The translations under genes and the position numbers were made by a program. Below the pieces are notes generated by a model. The model was not told the origin of the DNA and did no database searches. It worked only from the letters and a program-made list of their open reading frames with translations. From Caulobacteraceae bacterium PMMR1 (GTDB lineage: Bacteria > Pseudomonadota > Alphaproteobacteria > Caulobacterales > Caulobacteraceae), in NCBI GenBank assembly GCA_000733915.1, contig JPOM01000001.1, positions 2,420,001-2,484,000 on the forward strand: 64,000 nt of DNA. Reading direction: 5' to 3'. The stretch's first letter is position 1; every line of letters starts with the position of its first letter. Shown one piece after another: positions 43,801 through 52,566 of the stretch.

Positions 43801-45400
43801 TGGTCACCTGGCTGAAGTTCTGTCGCAGGAAGTGCGACAGGGGACGGTAGCGCTCCGACAGCACCGCCAGCGGCGTGTCGTCGCCCATCGAGCCCACGGC
43901 CTCCTTCCCGTCCTCCGCCAGCGGGGCCAGGATCAGCTCCAAGTCCTCCAGCGAATAGCCGGCGGCGACCTGGCGACGGGTCAGCTCGGGGCGGTCGAAG
44001 CGGCGGGGCTCAGGCCCGGGCCCGATCTTCTGCTCCAGCTCGACCATGTTGGTCAGCCACTGGGTATAGGGATGCGCTTCGGCCAGGCGGTCGATGATGG
44101 CGGTCTCGTGATAGAGGCGCCCGTCGGCCAGGTCGACGGCGATCATGCGCCCGGGCGAGATGTGCGACTTGCGCACGACCCGGGTCTCTGCCACCCCGGT
44201 CATGCCGGCTTCGGAGCCCAGGATCAGCAGGCCGTCCTCAGTCTCGGCGACCCGGATCGGGCGCAGGCCGTGCCGGTCCTTGCCCGCCACCACCCAGCGG
44301 CCGTCGGTGGCGCAGATGGCGGCCGGGCCGTCCCAGGGCTCCATCACCGCGTTGCAGTAGGCATAGAGCGCCTGCCAGCTCTGCTTCATGCGCGCCTGGC
44401 TCCCCGACCAGGCCTCCGGGATCAGCAGCGTCTTGGCCATGGGCGCGGGCCGGCCCGCCCGCACCAGCACCTCGAAGGTGTTGTCGAGCGCCGCTGAGTC
44501 CGAGCCGCCCGGCTGGATGACCGGCTTGATGTCCTCGCCATGCGCCCCGAACGCTTCCGCCGCCATGCGGATTTCGTGGCTCCGCATCCAGTTCTTGTTG
44601 CCCTTCAGCGTGTTGATCTCGCCGTTGTGGGCGAGCATGCGCAACGGCTGGGCCAGGCGCCACTCCGGGAAGGTGTTGGTGGAATAGCGCTGGTGGAAGA
44701 TGGCCACGGCGGACTCAAAGCGCGGATCACGCAGGTCCGGATAGAAGGCATCGATCTGCTCGGCCAGGAACATTCCCTTGTAGACCAGGGACTTGGCCGA
44801 GAACGAGCAGATATAGAAGGCGGGGATGCCGGCGGCGGCGACGCGCTTTTCGATGCGCTTGCGGCACAGGAACAGGGCGCGCTCCAGCGCCTCCCCGTCC
44901 GTGCCCTCGGGCGCGGCGAGCATGATCTGCTCGATCTCCGGCCGGGCGGCGTTGGCCTTGTCGCCGATCACGGCGGTGTTTACCGGCACCTGACGCCAGC
45001 CGTAGATGTAAAAGCCGAAGCGCAGCACCTCGCTCTCCACGATGGTGCGGGCGAGCTCCTGGGCGGCGAGGTCGGTGCGGGGCAGGAAGATCTGGCCGAC
45101 CGCAATGGCGCCGGGGCGCAGCGCATGACCCGTGCGCGCCACCTGCTCGGCGAAGAACGGCTGGCTGACGCCGATCAGCAGGCCCGCGCCGTCGCCGGTC
45201 TTGCCGTCCGCATCCACCGCGCCGCGGTGCCAGACGGCCTTCAGGGCGCGGATGGCGAGCTCGACCACGTCGCGCCGGGGCGTGCCGTCGATGGCGCAGA
45301 CCAGCCCTACGCCGCACGCGTCGCGCTCGGAGTCCGGGTCGTAGAGGCCCTCGCGCGCAAGCCGCTCACGCTCTGAAAGGTAGTGGGCGGGGTCAGACAT
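40868..45400 (-). CDS. gltB: Glutamate synthase (NADPH) large subunit
   Basis: A 1510-residue GOGAT alpha subunit, the standard size. N-terminal glutaminase activity needs a processed Cys: C29 in [10 protein letters not shown] fits, leaving a 28-residue propeptide. The central and FMN-binding synthase domains carry [20 protein letters not shown] and [15 protein letters not shown], and the 3Fe-4S cysteines are in [17 protein letters not shown]. A beta-helix domain follows. gltD lies 45 bases upstream, giving the transcript order gltD-gltB. Confidence 0.97.
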   Translation of the reverse strand: [1510 protein letters not shown]

Positions 45401-45445
45401 GAGGCGCCTCGATCGGGCGGGCTTGGCCGTAAAGTCGCATCGCGC

Positions 45446-46879
45446 TCACTCCGCGGCCATCTTCGAAAGCGCGGCGCGGCCCTCAAGCCAGCGGCCGATG
45501 GCAGCGGCTGCGTCCAGGCCGTCGCGGATCGCCCAGACCACCAGCGAGGCGCCTCGCACGATGTCGCCCGCGGCGAACACGCCCGGCAGGCTCGTCATCA
45601 TCGTGGTGAGGTCCACGCGCAGGGAGCCCCAGCGGCTGACCTTCAGGTCCGGCGCGCCCCAGAGGGTCGCGACGTCCTCCGGGTCGAAGCCTAGGGCCTT
45701 GATCACGAGCCCCGCGGGAAGGTCGAAGTCCGCGCCCTCGACCTCCTCCGGCGCCTGCCGCCCGGTGGAGTCCGGGGCGCCCAGCCGCATGCGAAGCGCG
45801 CGCACCCCGGTCACACCGGCGCTGTCGCCCAGGATGGAGCGGGGCGCGGCGAGCCACTCGAAGCGCACGCCCTCCTCCTCGGCGTTGGCGACCTCGCGCA
45901 TCGAGCCCGGCATGTTGGCCCGGTCCCGCCGGTAGAGGCAGGTCACGCTGCGGGCCCCCTGGCGGACGGCGGTGCGGACGCAGTCCATGGCCGTGTCGCC
46001 GCCGCCGATCACGACCACGTCCTTGCCCGCAGCGTTCAAGGCGCCGCTCTGGAACTCCGGCACGCGGTCGCCAAGCCCGGTGCGGTTGGAGGCGATCAGA
46101 TAGTCCAACGCCTTGACCACCCCCGGCGAGCCGATCCCCGGGCAGGCGATCTCGCGCGCCTTATAGACCCCGGTCGCCAACAGCACCGCGTCGTGACGCG
46201 CGCGCAGGTCGGACAGGGACGCGTCGCGCCCGAGCTCGAACCCTTGCTTGAACACCACCCCGCCCTCGGCCAGGCGCTCGGTGCGGCGCGCCACGACCTG
46301 CTTCTCCAGCTTGAAGCTCGGGATGCCGTACATCAGCAGCCCGCCCGGCCGGTCATAGCGATCGTAGACGCTCACCTGGTAGCCGGCGCTCCTCAGCGCG
46401 TCGGCGGCGGAAAGGCCCGCCGGGCCTGCGCCCACCACGCCCACCGACTGGGCCCGCTCCCGCGCCGGGCGGATCGGCTGCACCCAGCCGCGCTCCCAGG
46501 CGTGGTCGTTGATGAAGCGCTCCACGGCGCCGATGGTGATCGCGCCGAAGCCCGCCTGCTCGGTGACGCAGCCGCCCTCGCACAGCCGGTCCTGAGGGCA
46601 GATGCGGCCGCAGACCTCCGGCAGGGTCGAGGTCGCCGAGGAGAGGGCGTAGGCCTCTTCCAGCCGGCCCTCGGCGGTCATCTTCAGCCAGTCGGGGATG
46701 TTGTTGTGCAGCGGACAATGCGTCTGACAGAAGGGGACGCCGCACTGGCTGCAGCGCGAGGCCTGCTCGGCGGCCTTGGCCTCGATGAAGTCGGCATAGA
46801 TCTCGTGGAAGTCGCCCCTGCGCTCGTCCGCGCCGCGCTTGGGCGGGGTCTGGGGCGTCACGGACGCGAACTTCAGCAT
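45446..46879 (-). CDS. gltD: Glutamate synthase small subunit
   Basis: The 477-residue beta subunit supplies electrons from NADPH through FAD. N-terminal Fe-S cysteine clusters are CSQCGVPFCQTHCPLHNNIP and CGRICPQDRLCEGGC. Two nucleotide-binding motifs are VVGAGPAGLSAADAL and VVIGGGDTAMDC. ATG 46879 (MLKFASVTPQ) is chosen because upstream codons are not family-like. Upstream lies an unusual 88-base inverted-repeat structure. Confidence 0.96.
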   Translation of the reverse strand: MLKFASVTPQTPPKRGADERRGDFHEIYADFIEAKAAEQASRCSQCGVPFCQTHCPLHNNIPDWLKMTAEGRLEEAYALSSATSTLPEVCGRICPQDRLCEGGCVTEQAGFGAITIGAVERFINDHAWERGWVQPIRPARERAQSVGVVGAGPAGLSAADALRSAGYQVSVYDRYDRPGGLLMYGIPSFKLEKQVVARRTERLAEGGVVFKQGFELGRDASLSDLRARHDAVLLATGVYKAREIACPGIGSPGVVKALDYLIASNRTGLGDRVPEFQSGALNAAGKDVVVIGGGDTAMDCVRTAVRQGARSVTCLYRRDRANMPGSMREVANAEEEGVRFEWLAAPRSILGDSAGVTGVRALRMRLGAPDSTGRQAPEEVEGADFDLPAGLVIKALGFDPEDVATLWGAPDLKVSRWGSLRVDLTTMMTSLPGVFAAGDIVRGASLVVWAIRDGLDAAAAIGRWLEGRAALSKMAAE

Positions 46880-46961
46880 GCGTTCGGCCACGGCGGCGCG
46901 CTCCCGGGCGTGATGCCCGCACGACCCCATAGGTCAGCGCGAGCCCGAATGCGAGCCTATG

Positions 46962-47049
46962 GTCCCGAATGGGGACTATCTTGTGCGCACAGCGCTTCCG
47001 ATCCGGAGCTCGCGGCTGGCTAGGCGCAAAGATAGTCCCATTTGTGGAC
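46962..47049. repeat. 88-bp imperfect inverted repeat between HPr and gltD genes
   Basis: Bases 46962-46982 and the reverse complement of 47029-47049 match at 17 of 21 positions, including a perfect 11-base inner core (GGGACTATCTT). The spacer is 46 bases. Each outer arm is itself a small dyad (GTCCC..GGGAC; GTCC..GGAC). No target-site duplication flanks it. It could be a regulatory hairpin in the gltD leader, paired operators, or a MITE-like relic. Confidence 0.7.
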
Positions 47050-47051
47050 GA

Positions 47052-47333
47052 TCACCGATCCTCGTCGAAGCGGTTGTCCACCAGGGCGGTGAGCGCCTCC
47101 AGAGCCTCCGCCGCGTCGGGACCTTCTGCGGCGATGTCGACGGTGGAGCCGATGCCGGCGGCCAGCATCATCAGGCCCATGATCGACTGGGCGTCCACCG
47201 TCTGGCCGTCGCGGCTGACGGTGACGTGCGCGTCGAACTGGCTGGCGGTCTTGACGAACTTGGCCGACGCCCGGGCGTGAAGGCCGCGTTCGTTCTGGAT
47301 CGTAAGCGTGCGGCGCAGCCCGCCGTCGCTCAT
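47052..47333 (-). CDS. ptsH: HPr family phosphocarrier protein
   Basis: A 93-residue HPr with the phospho-acceptor H19 in ERGLHARASAKFV and the regulatory serine S50 in AQSIMGLMMLA. With the EIIA-Man-like and HprK genes next to it, it belongs to the regulatory PTS of alphaproteobacteria, not to sugar uptake. The ATG overlaps the EIIA stop (ATGA). Confidence 0.94.
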   Translation of the reverse strand: MSDGGLRRTLTIQNERGLHARASAKFVKTASQFDAHVTVSRDGQTVDAQSIMGLMMLAAGIGSTVDIAAEGPDAAEALEALTALVDNRFDEDR

Positions 47334-47734
47334 TTCTCGCCCGCGAGCACGTAGGAGGCGACGGAGATGTACTTGCGCCCGGCGTCCTGGGCGGCGGCGA
47401 CGCAGGCGGTCAGGCTCTCCCGCGTGCGGACCGAGGCGAGCTTGATCAGCATGGGCAGGTTCAGGCCGGCGATGACCTCCGCTTGGGTCTCGTCCATCAC
47501 CGAGATGGCCAGGTTCGACGGCGTACCGCCGAACATGTCGGTCAGCAGGATCACGCCTGAGCCGTCGTCCACCGCGCGGGCGGCGGTCACGATGTCGGCG
47601 CGGCGGCGCTCCATGTCGTCGTTTGGACCGATGGCGATGGCGCGCACCGCCGACTGAGGCCCCACCACGTGCTCCATCGCGGCGACGAACTCGTCGGCCA
47701 AGCGTCCGTGGGTGACGATCACCAGACCGATCAT
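47330..47734 (-). CDS. PTS EIIA component, mannose-type
   Basis: A 134-residue EIIA-Man domain. The N-terminal MIGLVIVTHG has phospho-acceptor H9; GVILLTDMFGGTPSNLA and EVIAGLNLPMLIKL complete the fold. No EIIB/C/D genes are nearby, so it is a regulatory phosphate acceptor. It overlaps the HPr gene by 4 bases; ~97 bases without a gene separate it from hprK. Confidence 0.93.
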   Translation of the reverse strand: MIGLVIVTHGRLADEFVAAMEHVVGPQSAVRAIAIGPNDDMERRRADIVTAARAVDDGSGVILLTDMFGGTPSNLAISVMDETQAEVIAGLNLPMLIKLASVRTRESLTACVAAAQDAGRKYISVASYVLAGEK

Positions 47735-47831
47735 CCGGTTCCCTGATTAAGCCCCGCGCCCGGCGTCTCGCCTCTTCGGGCGGCAGAGCCGGCGCCGCTC
47801 CTTACGCCTGTGGCGGGCCGTGTCAAAGCGG

Positions 47832-48269
47832 TCATGCTCGCGCGCGGCAAAGGGCGGCAGCGGCCTTGTCGAGGAGGGCGGGGTCGTCGCGGTCGAGGCT
47901 GAGGCGGGGAAGCGCGACGTCAAGCAGGGTCTCGTGCTCCGGCTCGGGCAGGCGCGCCCTCGGCGCCTCCAGGCGGACCAGCAGGCGCGCCTGCGCCAGC
48001 GGGACGGGCGCGACGCTCAGGATGTCCAGCCCCCGCGCTTCGAGGAGGCCGCGCAGAGGCTCCGGCGCACGGGCGAACAGGGTGCGCCCGCTGGCGAACA
48101 GCATCACCCGGTCGTCGGCCACCAGCCGCCAGCCCTGGCGCAGCGCCTGCAACGCGAGCGTGCTCTTGCCGCCTCCCGAAGGCGCCTGCAGCAGGACCGC
48201 CGCCCAGCGCCCCTCCACCCGGCGGGCCAGGGCGGTGGCGTGCAGGATCAAGGCCGGCGCCGCGCTCAC
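47832..48269 (-). CDS. hprK: HPr kinase/phosphorylase (short alphaproteobacterial form)
   Basis: A 145-residue protein equal to the C-terminal catalytic domain of HprK. It has Walker A APSGGGKSTLALQAL (about 29-43) and LVADDRVML, and lacks the N-terminal domain of Firmicute HprK, as is usual in alphaproteobacteria. It would phosphorylate the HPr serine. GTG 48269 overlaps the chvG stop (GTGA), coupling it to the two-component genes. Confidence 0.92.
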   Translation of the reverse strand: MSAAPALILHATALARRVEGRWAAVLLQAPSGGGKSTLALQALRQGWRLVADDRVMLFASGRTLFARAPEPLRGLLEARGLDILSVAPVPLAQARLLVRLEAPRARLPEPEHETLLDVALPRLSLDRDDPALLDKAAAALCRARA

Positions 48270-49757
48270 GCCTGCTCGGGCAGCTCGACGATGAAGCGCG
48301 CGCCGGCGACACCGCCGTCGGGGCCAAGGCGGTTCTCGGCGCGGATGCTCCCGCCGTGCGCCTCGGCGATCTGGCGCGAGATGGACAGGCCCAGGCCCGA
48401 GTGCCCGCCGAAGCCGCGCCGCCCCCCGCCGGCTCGCCCTGCGTCCTGGGACGCTCAGTGTAGAAGCGCTTGAAGATGGTCTCCAGGTTCTCGGGCGGGA
48501 TGCCCGGGCCGTGGTCGTCCACGATCACCTGCGCGAGGGGGCGGCCGTTGGCGCCCCGGGTCCGGGTGATCGTGACCGTCACGGGCGCGCCCTCGGGGCT
48601 GAACGAGCGGGCGTTGTCGATCAGGTTGCGGAAGATCTGGCCCAGCGGCCCCTCGCGACCGGCCACGCGGGGGGCGGCCCGGGCTCGGCGGCGGCGAGGC
48701 GCACCGGCGCCGGGGTCTCGGGATAGACGGCGGCGATGTCGGCCAGCAGTCGGGGCAGGTCCACCAGCCGGGGGCTCTCCCGCGACAGCTCCGCATCCAG
48801 GCGCGAGGCGTTGGAGATGTCGGTGATCAGTCGATCGAGCCGCGTCACGTCCTGCTTCACGATCCGAAGAAGGCGCGCCTTGGCCTCCTCGTTGGGCGTC
48901 ATCTCCAGCGTCTCGATAGCCGAGCGGATCGAGGTCAGGGGGTTCTTGATCTCGTGGCTGACGTCGGCGGCGAAGGCCTCGATGGCGTCCATGCGGGCGG
49001 ACAGGGCCGAGGTCATGGCCTCCAGCGAGCGGGCGAGGTCGCCGATCTCGTCCTCGCGCGCCTCCAGGTCCGGCAGCGAGATGGCGCGAGCCCGCGCCTG
49101 GCGCACCTGGTCCGCCGCGCGGGATAGGCGAAGCACCGGGCGGGCGACGAGATTGTTCAGCAGCCAGGACGAGGCCAGCGTCACCGCCACGGCGATCAGG
49201 ATGAAGGGCAGGAGCGCGCGACGCTGCGCCGCCACGATCTGGTCGACGTCGCCGGCCTCCAGCACCAGCACCCCCAGCACCGCCTCGACCCGCTGGATGG
49301 GGATCGAGACGCTGACCACCCGCCCGCCATCCTCGTCGATGCGCACCCGGCTGACCGGCGCGCCCTTCAGCGCGGCGGCGATCTCGCTCTTCAACTCGGC
49401 CTGGGCGAGCTGGACCCGGCTCTGGGTGCGGTGGCGAGCGAAGGGCAGGCGGAAGGGCGAGGGACGCGCCGGCGGCGGCAGGGGGCGCGCCTCGATCCGG
49501 TCGGAGATCAGGTCGCTGTCGGCGATCAGGTTGCCGTGCGCATCGAACAGGCGCGCGCGCTGCGACTGGGGGATGAAGAAGAGCTGGATCAGGGTCGCGG
49601 CGTTGCCCCGATCCAGCGCCGGCTGCGGTTCGCCCACCGTGGCCGAGCGCGCGATCAGATTGGCGATGAACTGGCCCTGGCTGGTCAGGCTTTCCACCCG
49701 CGCCTCGATCAGCCCGCGCCGGAACTCGTTCAGCACCAGCGCGCCGACGATCAGCAC
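48266..49757 (-). pseudogene. chvG: Sensor histidine kinase ChvG, frame broken twice
   Basis: ChvG partners ChvI and senses envelope stress or acid in alphaproteobacteria. Readable in pieces: a periplasmic region, a second membrane segment (FILIAVAVTLASSWLLNNLV), HAMP, and HisKA with AADVSHEIKNPLTSIRSAIE. The ATPase domain has FRNLIDNARSFSPEG, DDHGPGI and IFKRFYTERP, ending in the GLGLSISRQIAEAHGGS motif. Frame is lost at a six-base G run (48669-48674) and a six-base C run (48422-48427). One added base at each restores a complete kinase ending at 48266. No ATG/GTG/TTG gives a whole first membrane helix; GTG 49757 starts inside it. Confidence 0.8.
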
Positions 49758-49887
49758 GAGTAGGCCCAGAAGGTTCAGCCCGACGATCAGCCGGGCCAGG
49801 CGCGAGCGGTTCGGATGCCCCCCGGCGGACGCAGCCCTGCGCCGCGCCCCGCCCGTGCTCCGATCGCCTCCCGCCTCCGTCAGGAGC

Positions 49888-50610
49888 TCAGACCTCGCGA
49901 TAGCGATAGCCGACGCCGTAGAGGGTCTCGATGGAGTCGAACTCCGGATCGACGGCGCGGAACTTCTTGCGCATGCGTTTCACGTGGCTGTCGATGGTGC
50001 GGTCGTCGACATAGACCTGATCGTCGTAGGCGGCGTCCATCAGGTTGTCGCGGCTTTTCACGAAGCCCGGGCGCTGGGCCAGAGCCTGCAAGAGCAGGAA
50101 CTCGGTGACGGTCAGCTTCACGGGCCGCCCGTCCCACAGGCAGTCGTGCCGCGCGGGATCGAGCGTCAGCTTGCCCCGTTTCAGAACCTTGGAGCCGCCC
50201 GCCGGGCCGATGGCGCCCAGGCTGCCGTCCTCCTCGCCCTCCTGCTCGGCGCGCGCGCGCCGCAGCACCGCCTTCACCCGCTCGATGAGCAGGCGCTGGC
50301 TGAACGGCTTATGGATGTAGTCGTCCGCGCCGAGGTTGAAGCCCAGGATCTCGTCGATCTCCTCGTCCTTGGACGTCAGGATGATCACCGGCACCTCGGA
50401 GGTCTGGCGCAGGCGGCGCAGCACCTCCATGCCGTCCATGCGGGGCATCTTCACGTCCAGGATCGCCAGGTCGGGCGGCGCTTGCTCAAGGGCCTGCAGC
50501 CCCGACGCCCCGTCGTAATAGGCCTTCACGGCATGGCCGTGGCTCTCCAGCGCCATGGACACGGAGGCCACGATGTTCTCGTCGTCGTCGACCAGGGTGA
50601 TGTTCGCCAT
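49888..50610 (-). CDS. chvI: Response regulator ChvI
   Basis: A 240-residue OmpR-family regulator. The receiver has VDDDENI, phospho-acceptor D52 in [12 protein letters not shown] in ILTSKDEE and K in HKPF. The winged-helix domain contains [36 protein letters not shown] and [13 protein letters not shown] 50610 is preferred to the upstream 50652. It heads the minus-strand series chvI-chvG-hprK-EIIA-HPr, an order conserved in alphaproteobacteria. Confidence 0.95.
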   Translation of the reverse strand: MANITLVDDDENIVASVSMALESHGHAVKAYYDGASGLQALEQAPPDLAILDVKMPRMDGMEVLRRLRQTSEVPVIILTSKDEEIDEILGFNLGADDYIHKPFSQRLLIERVKAVLRRARAEQEGEEDGSLGAIGPAGGSKVLKRGKLTLDPARHDCLWDGRPVKLTVTEFLLLQALAQRPGFVKSRDNLMDAAYDDQVYVDDRTIDSHVKRMRKKFRAVDPEFDSIETLYGVGYRYREV

Positions 50611-50708
50611 GTGTCCTCGAACGTCGGTCCTCACGGTTTCGATTGCAAGCAACTCGCCCTTAAGCGGGGCCGCATTATGACTGGTTCCGAACGGGGGCGG
50701 AAACGCGC

Positions 50709-52427
50709 GTGCAGGACCAGATTCACTACGAACTGTTCGTGCGGCGGCGCGTCAACTCCGGCTGGTCGCTGGAGCTCGCCGACGAGGACCGCGCCAAGGT
50801 GATCGAAGCGGCCGAAGAGCTGCTCGCCGCCCGCAAGGTCGCCGCGGTCAAGGTCACAAAGGAGATCCTGGACCCGGAGACCCGCGCCTTCCGCTCGGCC
50901 GTCGTGCTGAGCAAGGGCGAGGTGCTGGCCGCCAAGGCCCGCCGGGTGCGCGAGCGCGAGGATGCGCCGCTGTGCGTCGGTCCCTCCGACCTCTACTCCG
51001 TGCATGCGCGCGAACGCATCGGCCGCCTGTTCGAGGGCTGGCTGACGCGCAAGCGGGCGACGCCCTTCGAGCTGCTGCACCGGCCGGACCTGGTCGAGCA
51101 GCTGGACGCGTCGGGCTCCGAAATCCAGCACGCCATCCAGCGCATCGCCATTCCGGAGGCCCAGGCGCGGGACGTTTCGGTGCACGAGGTGATGCGCAGC
51201 TTCCAGGGCCTGGCGGAGCGCGCGGTGGAGCGCCTGCTGCGCGACGGGCGCAGGCGCGCCTTTCCCAGCGTCGAGGAGGCCGCAGACTTCAAGGCGCTGG
51301 CCAACGACCTCGGCGAGGACGCCGAGCGCGCCTACCGCCTGGGCGGCGCGGTGGCGGGCTACCTCGCCCGGGCGGAGACCTGGCGAGAGAAGATCGACCT
51401 GATCCTGGAGCTGGCCGAGCAGGCGCCGGAGGCCGGCCGGGGCCGCGCGCTGGCCATGCATGTGCTGGAGCAGCCGCTGGCGGAGATCCTGAGGTCCCGC
51501 CTGGGCCTGGCGGACCTGCTGGGCCCGGGGCTCGACCTCGGCGGCAGCCTCGCGGCCCTGACGCGCCTTGCCGCGCCGAAGGAGATCGAGTCCCTGATGG
51601 GCTTTGATCCCTCGCTGCGGGGTCTGATCCCGCCCCTGCCGCCGGAGACCCAGCGGCTTTCGACCTGGCTGCAGGCGCCGGAGTTTGCGAGCCTGCGCGG
51701 CGCGCTGGCCCGGCGGGTGGTCACCGAGCTGATCGGCTCCCGGCGCCTCAGGCCCGGCGACCCGGACGGAGAGATCGCGATCCTGCGCGCCCTGGCGATG
51801 GCGCTCACCGCCTGCGCCGGCCAGCTCATCCCCCGCGAGGACGTTGCGGCGGCCTTCGTGACCCGGTCCAAGCGGCTGGTCACGCCGGACTTCGTGGAAG
51901 ACCTGCTCGGCCGGCGCGAGAGCGCGCTGGAGGAGGTCGAGGCCCTGATCAAACTGGCCGAGAACGTGGCGGGCAAGATGAACAAGCGCGAGGCGGCGCG
52001 CTGGATCGCCGCCGCCGTCGGCGCCCTGCGCTTCGAGAAGGAGGCCCGCGGGGGCGCCGACCTGCCCCAGGCGCGGCTGGCCGCCCTCGCCAGGCTGCAG
52101 AAGGCCGTGCGCGAGGCCGGCGACGCCGACGATCCGGACCTGCAGTCCGCGGTGAACAAGATCGGCGACATCGGCGGCCTGGTCGAGGCGGACTCCAAGC
52201 TGATCGCCGCGATCGGGCGGGCGGACGCGGGCGGCCTGCCCAAGCTCACCGCGCTCCTGCGCCTGGCCTCCGGTGAGGCCGCGCCGCTCGGTCCCGCCGC
52301 CGACCGCGCCCGCGCCGAGGCGATGAAGCTCGCCCGCGCGCCGGACATCCGCGAGGAGGTCGGCCGCCGCCCCGAACAGGTCGAGCAGATCCGGGCGCTG
52401 ATCCAAAGCGCCACCCTCGCCGCCTAA
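50709..52427 (+). CDS. Conserved hypothetical protein, 572 residues
   Basis: I do not recognise a family. The N-terminal ~95 residues ([53 protein letters not shown]) look like a compact alpha/beta domain. The rest is long, Leu/Ala/Arg-rich and predicted helical, with no signal peptide, membrane segment or nucleotide-binding motif. The clean codon pattern shows it is real. GTG 50709 is the only upstream start. It is divergent from chvI across 98 bases, so shared regulation is possible. Confidence 0.75.
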   Translation: MQDQIHYELFVRRRVNSGWSLELADEDRAKVIEAAEELLAARKVAAVKVTKEILDPETRAFRSAVVLSKGEVLAAKARRVREREDAPLCVGPSDLYSVHARERIGRLFEGWLTRKRATPFELLHRPDLVEQLDASGSEIQHAIQRIAIPEAQARDVSVHEVMRSFQGLAERAVERLLRDGRRRAFPSVEEAADFKALANDLGEDAERAYRLGGAVAGYLARAETWREKIDLILELAEQAPEAGRGRALAMHVLEQPLAEILRSRLGLADLLGPGLDLGGSLAALTRLAAPKEIESLMGFDPSLRGLIPPLPPETQRLSTWLQAPEFASLRGALARRVVTELIGSRRLRPGDPDGEIAILRALAMALTACAGQLIPREDVAAAFVTRSKRLVTPDFVEDLLGRRESALEEVEALIKLAENVAGKMNKREAARWIAAAVGALRFEKEARGGADLPQARLAALARLQKAVREAGDADDPDLQSAVNKIGDIGGLVEADSKLIAAIGRADAGGLPKLTALLRLASGEAAPLGPAADRARAEAMKLARAPDIREEVGRRPEQVEQIRALIQSATLAA

Positions 52428-52447
52428 GATCTTCGCCGTCCGCGGGT

Positions 52448-52484
52448 CGGCGAGCAGCGAACCCCCACGCGAACGTGCTCGCCG
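52448..52484 (+). terminator. Hairpin after the 572-residue protein gene
   Basis: CGGCGAGCA (52448-52456) and TGCTCGCCG (52476-52484) pair perfectly over 9 bp with a 19-base loop, 21 bases after the stop. No T run follows, so factor-independent termination is uncertain. Confidence 0.35.
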
Positions 52485-52566
52485 GGGCGGCGCCGGCGGG
52501 TTGCTTTCGCCTCGGGGAAGCTCATAGAGGGCGAAAATCCGCCCCTCGCGCGCAAGGACGACCGCC

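Noticed and set aside
46962-47049. Insertion sequence reading of the inverted-repeat element
   Set aside because: It is far too short for a transposase and has no flanking duplication, so it is listed only as a repeat.
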